A stretch of 64,000 nucleotides of DNA, taken from positions 3,348,001-3,412,000 of the forward strand of contig NZ_CP042831.1 in NCBI RefSeq assembly GCF_008000935.1, written 5' to 3'. Positions 1-7,968 of the stretch are shown one piece after another. Source of the DNA: Flavobacterium alkalisoli. GTDB lineage: Bacteria > Bacteroidota > Bacteroidia > Flavobacteriales > Flavobacteriaceae. The position numbers and the translations under genes were made by a program. The notes beneath the pieces are model-generated. The model did not search any database. It was given only the letters and a program-made list of their open reading frames with translations, and was not told the DNA's origin. The first letter of the stretch is position 1; each line of letters begins with the position of its first letter.

Positions 1-347
1 GGAAAAAAAGCAATGAGGCTATTTTTATAACCGGGCTTCTTAATGGCTTTTTACCCTGTGCATTGGTTTACGCTGCCCTTTTTGGTGCTATTGCCATGCA
101 AAATGCCCTTTTGGGAGGATTATACATGGTTCTTTACGGTATAGGAACCATCCCTATGATGAGCGCTGTGGTATATGTTAGCAATATGCTTACTTCACCC
201 TTAAGGAATAAGCTTAACAGCTTTATACCTTATGCCGTAGCCATTATAGGGGCTTTCTTTATCCTAAGGGGATTAGGGCTAGGTATTCCTTACCTTTCAC
301 CCGAAACCAACTCTCTTTTTGTTCAGGGAATACCACACTGCAAGTAA
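1..347 (+). CDS. TauE/SafE-like integral membrane protein, 3' end only
   Basis: This is the C-terminal part of a gene that begins before the window; the open frame runs from base 3 to the stop at 345-347. The visible 114 residues contain hydrophobic helices, and the segment GLLNGFLPCALVY matches the 'NGxLPCGxVY' signature of the sulfite exporter TauE/SafE and DsbD-like transmembrane family. In Flavobacteriia such a gene usually sits at the end of the cbb3-oxidase assembly cluster (ccoGHIS), so a role in cytochrome oxidase or metal handling is an inference from that habit; the cluster itself lies outside the window. The convergent hemN fits the same low-oxygen respiration context. The TTG at 63 is internal and not a real start. 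Confidence 0.75.
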   Translation, partial: KKSNEAIFITGLLNGFLPCALVYAALFGAIAMQNALLGGLYMVLYGIGTIPMMSAVVYVSNMLTSPLRNKLNSFIPYAVAIIGAFFILRGLGLGIPYLSPETNSLFVQGIPHCK

Positions 348-366
348 CTAAACATAAACAACTGCG

Positions 367-400
367 AAAAGCCCCTGAAAATTTCAGGGGCTTTTCTTTT
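367..400. terminator. Bidirectional rho-independent terminator
   Basis: Arms 367-380 and 382-395 are a near-perfect inverted repeat with core GCCCCTG/CAGGGGC, flanked by A and T runs. It lies between the convergent TauE/SafE-like gene and hemN and can serve both. Confidence 0.9.
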
Positions 401-425
401 GGAAGGTTAGGTTGGTAAGGGTGAT

Positions 426-1790
426 TTAAACAACCATTGAAAACAATTTAGTTTCCGGTGCTTTTCGCTTAAGCCTTAAATCAAAGGCCTTACATATATT
501 CCTTACATAGGTTTTTCCTTCTTCGGTAACTCTTATACTGCTTTTGCCAAACTCCAGTAAACCATCATTTTCCATTTCTTTAAGGCTCAATAAGGTTTCA
601 GGTAATTCAGGAAAATATAATGGACTGTCTTCCCATGAAGTTTCAAAACTGCACATAAGATTCAGTATATGTCTTCTTATAACAAGATCTTCATCGGTAA
701 GCAAATGCCCTCTAAAAACAGGTAATTCATTACTCTCTATTCGTTTATAATAGTCCTCAAGTACTTTTTCGTTTTGGGCAAAGGCATACCAGCTGTCACT
801 TATGGAAGACACCCCCAACCCTATCATTAACTGTGTTTTAGAAGCACTGTACCCCATAAAGTTGCGGTGTAGTTTTCCTTCTTTAAAGGCGGTATACATT
901 GCATCACTTTTAAGGGCAAAATGATCCATCCCTATTTCATAATAATCATTCTCCCCAAGCAGTATTTTACCTATCTCATAAAGCTTTCTTTTTTCATCAT
1001 CCTGAGGCAGGTTCTTTTCATCATAGCCGCGCTGTCCGTTACCTTTTATCCAGGGCACGTGTGCATAGCTGTAAAAAGAAATCCTGTCAGGGTTAAGAGC
1101 TTTGGTTTTCTCAATAGTATCAACAATGGTTTCTACTTTCTGGTATGGCAGCCCAAAAACCAAATCATGGCTTATGGAAGTATAGCCTATCTCTTTTGCC
1201 CAAAAAGTCACTTTTGCCACATTTTGAAAAGGCTGCATCCTGTGTATTGCTTTTTGTACCGTTTCATCATAATCCTGTACGCCAAAGCTTACCCTCCTGA
1301 ACCCTAGATCATATAGCTTTTGCAGGTGCTCCCTTGTAGTATTATTAGGATGCCCTTCAAAACTGAATTCATAACCGGGAGCCTTCTCTGCCCTGTCAAA
1401 AATTCCGTTTATAAGTATTTCAAGGTTTTCCGGACTAAAAAAAGTGGGTGTTCCCCCTCCTAAGTGCAGCTCCTTTATCCTTGGTTTTTCAGGAAGGATA
1501 TCACAATACATATTCCATTCGTTCAACACTGCGGTAATATAGGTTGTTTCAACCTCATGCCTGCGGGTTACCCTTTTGTTGCATCCGCAAAACGTACACA
1601 TGCTCTCACAAAACGGCAGGTGAATGTATAAGCTTATTCCTTCGGTAGCGTTACTTTCATCAAATGCCTGTAAAAAACTCTGTTTCCATACATCGGTAGT
1701 AAAGCCGCCGTTATCCCAGTATGGTACTGTAGGATAACTGGTATAGCGTGGACCGGGCACATTATATTTTTGCAGTATATTATTTTCCAT
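426..1790 (-). CDS. hemN: Oxygen-independent coproporphyrinogen III oxidase
   Basis: Radical-SAM enzyme that oxidatively decarboxylates coproporphyrinogen III to protoporphyrinogen IX in anaerobic or microaerobic haem synthesis. The product is 454 residues, normal for HemN. The radical-SAM cluster motif CxxxCxxC is at about residues 61-68 (CESMCTFC) with the extra Cys70 typical of true HemN, as opposed to HemW. The N-terminal motif KYNVPGPRYTSYP is a HemN hallmark. I chose the ATG at 1790 (MENNIL) because homologues begin there; an upstream in-frame ATG at 1838 would add 16 residues with no family match and would overlap the predicted promoter. It stands alone, convergent with the TauE/SafE-like gene, and an Fnr-type palindrome lies upstream. 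Confidence 0.95.
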   Translation of the reverse strand: MENNILQKYNVPGPRYTSYPTVPYWDNGGFTTDVWKQSFLQAFDESNATEGISLYIHLPFCESMCTFCGCNKRVTRRHEVETTYITAVLNEWNMYCDILPEKPRIKELHLGGGTPTFFSPENLEILINGIFDRAEKAPGYEFSFEGHPNNTTREHLQKLYDLGFRRVSFGVQDYDETVQKAIHRMQPFQNVAKVTFWAKEIGYTSISHDLVFGLPYQKVETIVDTIEKTKALNPDRISFYSYAHVPWIKGNGQRGYDEKNLPQDDEKRKLYEIGKILLGENDYYEIGMDHFALKSDAMYTAFKEGKLHRNFMGYSASKTQLMIGLGVSSISDSWYAFAQNEKVLEDYYKRIESNELPVFRGHLLTDEDLVIRRHILNLMCSFETSWEDSPLYFPELPETLLSLKEMENDGLLEFGKSSIRVTEEGKTYVRNICKAFDLRLKRKAPETKLFSMVV

Positions 1791-1816
1791 GATTAGTGAT
1801 TTTATGAGTGATAAGC

Positions 1817-1859
1817 CAAAATTAGGACAGCCATACACCCTAAAAAATGATAATTGTCA
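1817..1859 (-). promoter_or_regulatory. hemN promoter with candidate Fnr/Crp-type operator
   Basis: On the minus strand TAATTTTG (1824 to 1817) matches the Bacteroidota -7 box TAnnTTTG. The interrupted palindrome TGATAATTGTCA (1848-1859) resembles an Fnr/Crp site (TTGAY-N4-RTCAA without the outermost bases). Its centre is about 41 bases upstream of the start point expected from the -7 box, the classical class II activator position. No clear -33 TTG is present, which fits an activator-dependent promoter. This is inference from pattern only. Confidence 0.5.
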
Positions 1860-1878
1860 GCTTATAAAAAAGTAATGA

Positions 1879-2067
1879 ACCAGCGTTAGCACCTCGCCTA
1901 TGCAAAACAGCATTGCTTACTATGAAGCCTTATTGAAAAACGGCGTGTATGGCGAAATGCTTTTATATCCTCATGGCGAACATGGGTTTGGACTAAACAA
2001 TAAATCTATTGATGATAAATGGATTGATAATCTTAAAAACTGGATGAAAACCATGAAGTTTTTATAA
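1879..2067 (+). pseudogene. Remnant of an alpha/beta-hydrolase (acetylesterase-like) C-terminus
   Basis: This lies in the 350-base gap between hemN and the next gene. An open stretch of 62 codons, with an ATG at 1900, reads MQNSIAYYEAL ... LYPHGEHGFGL ... WIDNLKNWM. This is the C-terminal signature of dienelactone-hydrolase or BD-FAE-like acetylesterases: the NSxxYYxAL helix, the catalytic-His motif HGFGL and a terminal amphipathic helix ending in W. The catalytic Ser and Asp parts are absent; a stop (TGA at 1876) precedes the match. It therefore looks like the surviving tail of a deleted gene, not a functional protein. Expression as a 55-residue peptide from 1900 cannot be excluded. Confidence 0.65.
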
Positions 2068-2139
2068 GATGACTTTTGTCATTTGTTATTAAAGCCGTAC
2101 ATATTAATTTTAGCTAACTTTATACAATAACACATTTAT

Positions 2140-2970
2140 ATGAAGGTAGTTAAAAATTCAGGCCATATTGTAGATTTTGACAGGAACAAGCTAAAGCGTT
2201 CCCTTGAAAAATCCGGTGCCGATACTGCAACCGTAAAGAACGTCCTGAATAAAATTGAAAAAAGCCTGTATCACGGTATAAGTACCAAACAAATTTATAA
2301 ACAGGCTTTTTCTCTTTTAAAGAAAGAAGCTAATGCCCATGCCGCAAGATATAACCTGCGTTCAGCTTTGCGACAGTTAGGCCCTGCCGGCTTCTTTTTT
2401 GAAAAGTTTATTTCCCGTTTATACAGCTTTGAAGGTTTTGAAACAAAAACCAACCTTACCCTTAAAGGTAAATGTGTCTCTCATGAAATAGATATATGCC
2501 TTAAAAAAGACAACACTATAGCTATCGTAGAATGTAAATTCCATAGCAATCAAAACACACATTCTGATGTAAAGGTGCCTATGTATATCCTGTCAAGATA
2601 CAATGATGTAAAGGCAGTAACACAACCTGTTTTTAGTGATGCAGATACTGTAAACAAGTGTATTATTGTAACTAATAATCGATTTACTACAGATGCCGTA
2701 ACCTTTGCCAACTGCTCAGGATTGGAACTATTGAGCTGGAATTACCCTCCCGAAGACAACATCAAAACCAAAATAGACGATAACTTTCTTTTTCCTGTAA
2801 CCTGCCTTACAACGTTAAGCATGGCAGAAAAAGAGAAACTGCTTATACTGGATATTATATTGGTTAATGAACTAATTAATAATTCCGATTCACTTGAAAA
2901 ACTGGGCATAAGCAGTAATAGGGTGAAAAATATTTTAAAGGAAGCCTCAGAACTTTGTAATTACCTATAG
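2140..2970 (+). CDS. ATP-cone domain fused to a PD-(D/E)XK (Mrr-like) nuclease
   Basis: The protein has 276 residues. Residues 1-80 form an ATP-cone, the nucleotide-sensing domain known from ribonucleotide reductases and NrdR: it opens with VxKxxGxxVDFDRxKLxxSL and ends with HAARYNLRSAL. Residues 95-195 look like a restriction-endonuclease fold with E116-x-D118 and E131-x-K133, the expected D/E ... (D/E)xK metal site. The C-terminal 70 residues are unassigned. The next gene, a beta-CASP RNase, starts one base after the stop, so the two are surely co-transcribed and probably act together. A plausible role is nucleotide-regulated cleavage of nucleic acid; substrate and DNA/RNA preference cannot be told from sequence. 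Confidence 0.75.
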   Translation: MKVVKNSGHIVDFDRNKLKRSLEKSGADTATVKNVLNKIEKSLYHGISTKQIYKQAFSLLKKEANAHAARYNLRSALRQLGPAGFFFEKFISRLYSFEGFETKTNLTLKGKCVSHEIDICLKKDNTIAIVECKFHSNQNTHSDVKVPMYILSRYNDVKAVTQPVFSDADTVNKCIIVTNNRFTTDAVTFANCSGLELLSWNYPPEDNIKTKIDDNFLFPVTCLTTLSMAEKEKLLILDIILVNELINNSDSLEKLGISSNRVKNILKEASELCNYL

Positions 2971-2971
2971 C

Positions 2972-4327
2972 ATGAAAATAAAATTTATAGGCGGTGCAGG
3001 CACCGTTACCGGATCTAAAACCCTTGTAGAAACTAACGGAATAAGAATACTTATAGATTGCGGACTGTTTCAGGGACTGAAAGCACTACGGGAGCTTAAC
3101 TGGCAACCTTTGCCTGTTTTGCCTTCCACTATAGATTATGTTTTGCTTACACACGGTCATCTTGATCATTGCGGTTGGTTACCAAGACTTGTAGAACAGG
3201 GATTTAAAGGAAAGATATTCTGTACAAGACCAACAAAGGAAATAGCAAAGCTCATATTACTGGATAGTGCAAAAATTCAGGAAGAAGAAGCTGCAAAAGC
3301 AAACAGGGAACATTACTCAAAACATAAAGAGGCACAGCCACTTTACACCGTTACACAGGCTGAAAAAGTATTCCCTTTGTTCAGGGTTATAAAACCCAAC
3401 GAAGATGTAAGCCTGGATGCAGAAATCTCTGCAGTATTTACAAATGCAGGACATATTATAGGAGCCTGTAGCATTGCCCTTGAAGCAGAAGGTAAAACCC
3501 TTGTTTTCTCGGGCGATATAGGCCGTGATGACGATGTGCTTATGTATCCGCCTGTAAAACCAAAAAAAGCAGATTATATCTTTCTTGAGAGTACTTACGG
3601 TAAAAGGCTACACGCTGATACAGATGTAAAACTGGAACTCGAAGTTTTTATAAACAATGCCATAGCTAAAGGCGGAACAGTATTAATACCTGGGTTTGCT
3701 GTAGAAAGGGCACAATCTATAATGTTTATACTATGGCAGCTTAAAAAAGAAGGAAGAATTCCTGATGTGCCTTATATTCTGGATACACCCATGGGTGCCA
3801 ATGTACTTAACATTTTTACAGAAAATACCGAATGGCACAAACTTACCACTTATGAATGTAATGAAATGATACGAATGTTCTCTATAGTATCACGATTTGA
3901 AGATACCCTAGCGGTTATAGAAAATCCTAAGCCTAAAGTAGTGATTGCAGCAAGTGGTATGGCTACCGGAGGAAGGCTTCTTACTTATTTTGAGCACTGC
4001 ATTGGCAAGCCCGAAACCACGGTTATTTTTACAGGATATCAGGCAGAAGGCACCAGAGGCAGAAAGCTTTTAGAAGGCGATAAAGAAATTAAGATTTACG
4101 GACGATATTATTCTGTAAAAGCCAACATACTTGAAATACAGGGACTTTCGGCACATGGTGACCAACAAGATCTTTTAAACTGGCTTTCAGATCTGCAAAA
4201 CAAACCGCAAAAGGTATTTTTGGTTCATGGTGAAAATGAACCTGCCGATGAAATGCGTATTAAAATTACCGAACACTACGGTTTTGATTGCTGTGTTCCG
4301 TTAATGGGAACTGAAATAGAGATCTAA
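2972..4327 (+). CDS. MBL-fold beta-CASP RNase (YSH1/CPSF-like)
   Basis: The protein has 451 residues with a metallo-beta-lactamase core and an inserted beta-CASP domain, the architecture of mRNA 3'-end processing and RNase-type enzymes (COG1236). Motif 2, HGHLDH, is at residues 61-66. Further MBL ligand motifs include NAGHIIG near 160 and SGDIG near 178. The beta-CASP part contains GFAVERAQ and SGMATGGR, and the terminal motif is LSAHGDQ followed by VHGE. It is intact and cytoplasmic, with no signal peptide. It is translationally linked to the upstream ATP-cone nuclease with a one-base gap. Target RNA unknown. Confidence 0.88.
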   Translation: MKIKFIGGAGTVTGSKTLVETNGIRILIDCGLFQGLKALRELNWQPLPVLPSTIDYVLLTHGHLDHCGWLPRLVEQGFKGKIFCTRPTKEIAKLILLDSAKIQEEEAAKANREHYSKHKEAQPLYTVTQAEKVFPLFRVIKPNEDVSLDAEISAVFTNAGHIIGACSIALEAEGKTLVFSGDIGRDDDVLMYPPVKPKKADYIFLESTYGKRLHADTDVKLELEVFINNAIAKGGTVLIPGFAVERAQSIMFILWQLKKEGRIPDVPYILDTPMGANVLNIFTENTEWHKLTTYECNEMIRMFSIVSRFEDTLAVIENPKPKVVIAASGMATGGRLLTYFEHCIGKPETTVIFTGYQAEGTRGRKLLEGDKEIKIYGRYYSVKANILEIQGLSAHGDQQDLLNWLSDLQNKPQKVFLVHGENEPADEMRIKITEHYGFDCCVPLMGTEIEI

Positions 4328-4328
4328 A

Positions 4329-4634
4329 TCAGTTTATATGCTGCCTGATGCTCCTTACTATTTCATCCTTAGGCAGCACTCCTGATTGCCTCCATAACAT
4401 TTTACCGTTTTGGAAAAGCATGATTGTTGGTACTCCCTTAACCTGAAATTGAGGGTTCATCATCAGTTGCCTGTTCTTGTCGACATCAATTTTGATGATA
4501 GTGATATCGTCTCCCATATCCTCTTTTACCTCTTTAAGTATAGGTGCCAGCATTTGGCATGGCCCGCACCATGTAGCAAAAAAATCTACCAGTACAGGTT
4601 TATCTCCGTTTATAAGTTGATTAAATTTATCCAT
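4329..4634 (-). CDS. trxA: Thioredoxin
   Basis: A 101-residue single-domain thioredoxin with the redox motif WCGPC at residues 22-26 and the cis-proline segment KGVPTIMLF. It is cytoplasmic, with no signal peptide. It reduces protein disulfides through the active-site cysteines. It is the last gene of the minus-strand run cbpA-cbpM-trxA, nine bases after cbpM, so it is probably transcribed with the co-chaperone genes. Its stop lies one base from that of the convergent RNase gene, and no terminator is visible between them. It may be one of several thioredoxins in the genome, so the symbol is by family. Confidence 0.9.
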   Translation of the reverse strand: MDKFNQLINGDKPVLVDFFATWCGPCQMLAPILKEVKEDMGDDITIIKIDVDKNRQLMMNPQFQVKGVPTIMLFQNGKMLWRQSGVLPKDEIVRSIRQHIN

Positions 4635-4643
4635 TGGTTTTCA

Positions 4644-4937
4644 TTAGGGTTCATAAAAGCGTAATCTGTTCCTTAGCTGAGCTATTTCGCCCTGCATATC
4701 TCTCATTTTTTGAAGCAGATGCAAAACGGCATCCAGTCCTTCGGTATTAATATTAAGTTCATTATGCAGCCTTATAATTCTTTCAGCTTCACTTACCTGG
4801 CTAACAGGCAAAAAGTCTTCTTTCTCAACACTAATAATTTCTATTAGATTATACTCCCGCAATGAGCTGATAAAAGAAACCTCTATGTGATGATACTCAC
4901 AAAATATCTTTACCGGTATATATTCCCTGCTATCCAT
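4644..4937 (-). CDS. cbpM: Chaperone modulator CbpM
   Basis: A 97-residue MerR-like helix-turn-helix protein (IPVKIFCEYHHIEVSFI near the N-terminus) with a C-terminal coiled coil (about residues 65-95, ending LRNRLRF). This is the shape of CbpM, which binds the J-domain of CbpA and inhibits it. It starts three bases after the cbpA stop on the same strand, the conserved cbpA-cbpM pairing. Assignment rests on size, the motif pattern and the neighbour. Confidence 0.85.
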   Translation of the reverse strand: MDSREYIPVKIFCEYHHIEVSFISSLREYNLIEIISVEKEDFLPVSQVSEAERIIRLHNELNINTEGLDAVLHLLQKMRDMQGEIAQLRNRLRFYEP

Positions 4938-4940
4938 ATC

Positions 4941-5840
4941 TTATTGTTTAGAAAGGTTAGACAATTCTGTAAATAATTCTTTTTGCTTCTCTGTAAGGTC
5001 GGTAGGTATCTTAACCGTATAGGTTATATATAAATCGCCAAAGTTACCCTCCTTCTTATATATAGGAAAGCCTTTTCCTTTTACCCTTACCTTTGTACCG
5101 TTTTGAGTTCCGGGTGCTACCTTAAGTTTAATTTTTCCGTCCATAGTGTCAAACATAAATTCGCCACCAAGAACTGCCATATAAAGATCTATTTCCTTTT
5201 CGGCATATAAATCATCTCCCAGTCTTTTAAACTTATCAGAGTTCACTACAGAAAAAGTAATATATAAATCGCCATTAGGTCCGCCGTTTGCACCCTGGCC
5301 TCCCTGTCCTGAAAGTTTTATAACCTGACCGTCAGCAACACCTGCGGGCACAGTTATTCTCAGGCTCTTACCGTTAACCGTAAAAGTTTGTTTGTGCGTT
5401 GTATAAGCCTGATCAAGGGCTAAGGTAAGTTCGGCATTGTAGTCCTGCCCTTTAAAGCGGGCCTGCCTGCCACGGCTACTGCGGTTAAATCCGCCGCCGC
5501 CAAACATGGATTCAAAAAAATCGGAGAAATCCCCTCCTTCAAATTCATGACCTGTAAAACCCTGAGAAGTGGATTGACGCTGATGAGACTGCCTGTATTT
5601 TTCATACTCCTCACCATGCTCCCAGTCCTTACCGTACTTGTCATATTTTTTCCTTTTCTCAGGATCACTAAGCACTTCATTGGCCTCGTTAAGCTGCTGA
5701 AATTTTTTGTGAGCCTCTTTGTCATCCGGATTTAAATCGGGGTGTAGTTTTCGGGCCAGTTTTCTGTAGGCCTTTTTTATATCATCGGTAGTTGCCGTTT
5801 TATCAACTCCCAATACTTTATAATAATCTATAAACTCCAT
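4941..5840 (-). CDS. cbpA: Curved-DNA-binding J-domain protein CbpA
   Basis: The protein has 299 residues. It has an N-terminal J-domain (about 5-68) with the HPD motif in [10 protein letters not shown], a G/F-rich linker (about 105-125) and two C-terminal peptide-binding beta domains. There is no cysteine-rich zinc domain, which marks it as CbpA (class B) and not DnaJ. It stimulates DnaK and binds DNA in E. coli. It heads an operon with cbpM and thioredoxin. A 14-bp inverted repeat with a 60-base spacer ends nine bases before the start codon and may fold in the leader. Confidence 0.92.
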   Translation of the reverse strand: MEFIDYYKVLGVDKTATTDDIKKAYRKLARKLHPDLNPDDKEAHKKFQQLNEANEVLSDPEKRKKYDKYGKDWEHGEEYEKYRQSHQRQSTSQGFTGHEFEGGDFSDFFESMFGGGGFNRSSRGRQARFKGQDYNAELTLALDQAYTTHKQTFTVNGKSLRITVPAGVADGQVIKLSGQGGQGANGGPNGDLYITFSVVNSDKFKRLGDDLYAEKEIDLYMAVLGGEFMFDTMDGKIKLKVAPGTQNGTKVRVKGKGFPIYKKEGNFGDLYITYTVKIPTDLTEKQKELFTELSNLSKQ

Positions 5841-5848
5841 AAAACATT

Positions 5849-5936
5849 GGTTTGCAGTATAAATTTACAGCTTATATCTTACTTTATCAAGTAGGAAAAA
5901 TAAGATTTAGCATTTTTTAACCTTATACTGCAAACC
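5849..5936. repeat. 14-bp inverted repeat pair bracketing 60 bases, in the cbpA leader
   Basis: GGTTTGCAGTATAA at 5849-5862 is perfectly complementary to TTATACTGCAAACC at 5923-5936. The 60-base A+T-rich interior has a weaker nested complementarity (ATCTTA/TAAGAT). The element fills most of the gap between the end of galM and the start of cbpA. It has no T-run on either side, so it does not look like a simple terminator. It could be a leader RNA structure or a small MITE-like relic; no target duplication was seen. Confidence 0.7.
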
Positions 5937-5959
5937 GGTCTTTTTCTTATGGAATATGA

Positions 5960-7003
5960 TTATAAATTTTCCAGCTTAAATATAGATTTTTGATTGTACT
6001 TCTCCCCTTTCCTTAGGGTTGCTGAAGGGAAATTACTCCTGTTTGGTGCATCCGGAAAGTTTTGGGTTTCAAAACAAATACCGCTAAGGGTATTATAATC
6101 GGCTCCTTCTTTACCTTTAAGTTTACCAAAACAGTTTCCTCCCACGTAAATATGTACCGAAGGCTGGTTAGTATGTACCGTCATTTTAAGCCCCGATTTT
6201 TTGCTGCTTAAAACTGCTGCGGGTTTATCAGTATCATTAAGTACAAAAGAAGTATCTATAACCCCAGGACAAGGTGCAGATTCCTTAAAATCAAAGCCTT
6301 TTAGTGTTGCCTCTATAAAATTCCCTGTTGGTATATTTAATTGGTCGGTCTCAACAATAGAATCTGTAAAAAGCTGTAAATCCTGATCTGCAACATTGCT
6401 TTTATGCCCTTCCAGATTAAAGTAACTGTGCTGTGTAAGATTGATTATAGTATCCTTATCAGTAGTCGCCTCATACTCCACAACTATTTCATTACCCTCA
6501 GTTAAGGTATATTTAACCTCAATAGTAAGTGCTCCGGGAAAGTTTTCTTCACCGTCAGGACTTACATACTTTAGTTTGATGTACGGATTCTCTCCGGTTT
6601 CAATTGCCCTTACCTCCCAAAACGCACGGCCAAACCCTAAATTTCCGCCATGAAGATGGTGCTCCCCTAAATTGGTATTAAGGGTATACTCTGTTCCGTT
6701 TAAGCTGAATTTTCCGTTCTTGATACGTCCGGCATACCTTCCCATAATTGCTCCAAAATAAGGAGATGAAGGAAGACTGTAAGAATCAATATACCCTTCA
6801 AGGGTGTCAAACCCTAATACAATATCATAAACTTCTCCTTTTGAGTTGGGTACATTTAGTGAGGTTATGGTAGCTCCGTAATTAATTACCGTAAGGCTTA
6901 TTCCGTGGGTATTTGCTATGGTATAGCTGTTAACCTGCTTACCGTTTGGCAATACGCCGAAAGGCTTTGCAACATTGTTGAAAGCGGTACTGTTATTATC
7001 CAT
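5960..7003 (-). CDS. galM: Aldose 1-epimerase (mutarotase)
   Basis: The protein has 347 residues and interconverts the alpha and beta anomers of aldoses such as galactose, glucose and xylose. It has GalM landmarks: NYGATITSLNVP, the LGEHHLHGG region, the catalytic-His motif NLTQHSYFNLEG, and the catalytic-Glu segment GICFETQNFPDAPN near the C-terminus. There is no signal peptide, so it is cytoplasmic. It lies downstream of the Nudix regulator on the same strand but is separated by a terminator. Its place beside the xylose genes and the glycosidase cluster suggests it prepares liberated galactose or xylose for metabolism. Confidence 0.93.
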   Translation of the reverse strand: MDNNSTAFNNVAKPFGVLPNGKQVNSYTIANTHGISLTVINYGATITSLNVPNSKGEVYDIVLGFDTLEGYIDSYSLPSSPYFGAIMGRYAGRIKNGKFSLNGTEYTLNTNLGEHHLHGGNLGFGRAFWEVRAIETGENPYIKLKYVSPDGEENFPGALTIEVKYTLTEGNEIVVEYEATTDKDTIINLTQHSYFNLEGHKSNVADQDLQLFTDSIVETDQLNIPTGNFIEATLKGFDFKESAPCPGVIDTSFVLNDTDKPAAVLSSKKSGLKMTVHTNQPSVHIYVGGNCFGKLKGKEGADYNTLSGICFETQNFPDAPNRSNFPSATLRKGEKYNQKSIFKLENL

Positions 7004-7023
7004 TAAACTGATGCGGTTATAAA

Positions 7024-7046
7024 TAAAAAAACAGGCTGTAAAGCCT
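7024..7046 (-). terminator. Terminator after the Nudix regulator gene
   Basis: On the minus strand, AGGCT (7046-7042) and AGCCT (7037-7033) form a short stem followed by a U-run (complement of the A-run at 7024-7031). It lies just past the Nudix gene stop and before galM. Confidence 0.7.
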
Positions 7047-7051
7047 ATTGG

Positions 7052-7768
7052 TTAAAATTCAAAATTAAAGCCTTTTTTAGTAAGCTTTTCATATATTTTC
7101 TGGTCAAACTCATAAAGCTTAGCAGCGCGATGCGATACGTCTTTCTGCTTCTCATCAAGCTGAACCAACAATTTCATTTTAAGTATTTTACGTCTGAAAT
7201 TAGACTTATCCATCTCTATCCCTAAAATCTCCTCATAAAGTTTCATCAGTTCAAAAAGAGTGAATTTTTCAGGCAGTAGATTAAACCCTACAGGAGCCTG
7301 TCTTACACGGTTGCGAAGGTGCTCAAGGCTATAGTCTAAAATCTTATTGTGATCGTAAATAAGTTTTGGTATTTCACTTATTTTATACCATTTGGCATCC
7401 GATGCCGTAAAACCGGCCCTAACATTATAATCTTCACGTTTTATAAGGGCAAAATAACCAATGGTAATTACACGTCCTAAAGGGAAACGGTCGGGTTCAC
7501 CAAATGCTTTAAGCTGCTCCAGGTAAATATCATCAAGTCCTGTTAAGTCACCAAGTAGCCTGTGTGCTGCATTATCAATACTTTCTTCCTCGCGTATCCA
7601 TCCTCCGGGAAGACCCCATTCACCTTTTCGTATACCTTCTCCGTGCTGTACTAATAACACTTCCAGCATTCCTTTATCGAACCCGAATATAACACAGTCA
7701 ATAGTGATTGAATTCATTACTGACCGTTCAACAATTCTTCCTGATTCTTTATCGATAATTTTTTTCAC
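7052..7768 (-). CDS. Nudix-type sugar-responsive regulator (NrtR/AraR-like)
   Basis: The protein has 238 residues: a Nudix-fold domain (about 20-150) and a C-terminal winged helix (about 160-235, containing FRRKILKMKLL). The Nudix box is degenerate: GLPGGWIREEESIDNAAHRLLGDLTGL has the LPGG opening, but the catalytic REUxEE core is replaced (HRLLGDL), so hydrolysis is unlikely. This is the pattern of NrtR-family regulators, of which Bacteroides AraR is a known sugar-sensing member. It is divergent from xylE-xylB-xylA with a palindrome between them. I infer a xylose-responsive regulator, probably a repressor of those genes and perhaps of the glycosidase cluster behind them. Confidence 0.85.
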   Translation of the reverse strand: MKKIIDKESGRIVERSVMNSITIDCVIFGFDKGMLEVLLVQHGEGIRKGEWGLPGGWIREEESIDNAAHRLLGDLTGLDDIYLEQLKAFGEPDRFPLGRVITIGYFALIKREDYNVRAGFTASDAKWYKISEIPKLIYDHNKILDYSLEHLRNRVRQAPVGFNLLPEKFTLFELMKLYEEILGIEMDKSNFRRKILKMKLLVQLDEKQKDVSHRAAKLYEFDQKIYEKLTKKGFNFEF

Positions 7769-7852
7769 CCCTCATTTGTTTTAAAAACGCCAACGAATAT
7801 AGGCATTTTTTTCAAAATGCTAATATCCGTTAATTTTTTTCGATTCTACCGC

Positions 7853-7866
7853 TATTAGTCCTAATA
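7853..7866. promoter_or_regulatory. Candidate regulator operator (TATTAG-N2-CTAATA)
   Basis: A perfect 14-base palindrome with a two-base centre lies in the 200-base divergent region between the Nudix regulator and xylE. It is 32 bases upstream of the predicted xylE -33 box. Position suggests autoregulation or control of the xylose genes. No second copy was seen near the other PUL genes. Confidence 0.4.
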
Positions 7867-7898
7867 TTTATTAAATGCAAATTTTTTTGGGTAATATT

Positions 7899-7929
7899 TT
7901 GTTAATAATAAAAATATGTTTTATACTTG
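7899..7929 (+). promoter_or_regulatory. Predicted xylE operon promoter
   Basis: TTG at 7899-7901 and TATACTTG at 7922-7929 match the Bacteroidota -33/-7 pattern (TTG, TAnnTTTG with one mismatch) at a 20-base spacing. The expected start point is about 35 bases upstream of the xylE ATG. Confidence 0.55.
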
Positions 7930-7968
7930 TGGTCAAATAAACCATAAGTAAAAACGATATAGTAGTTT

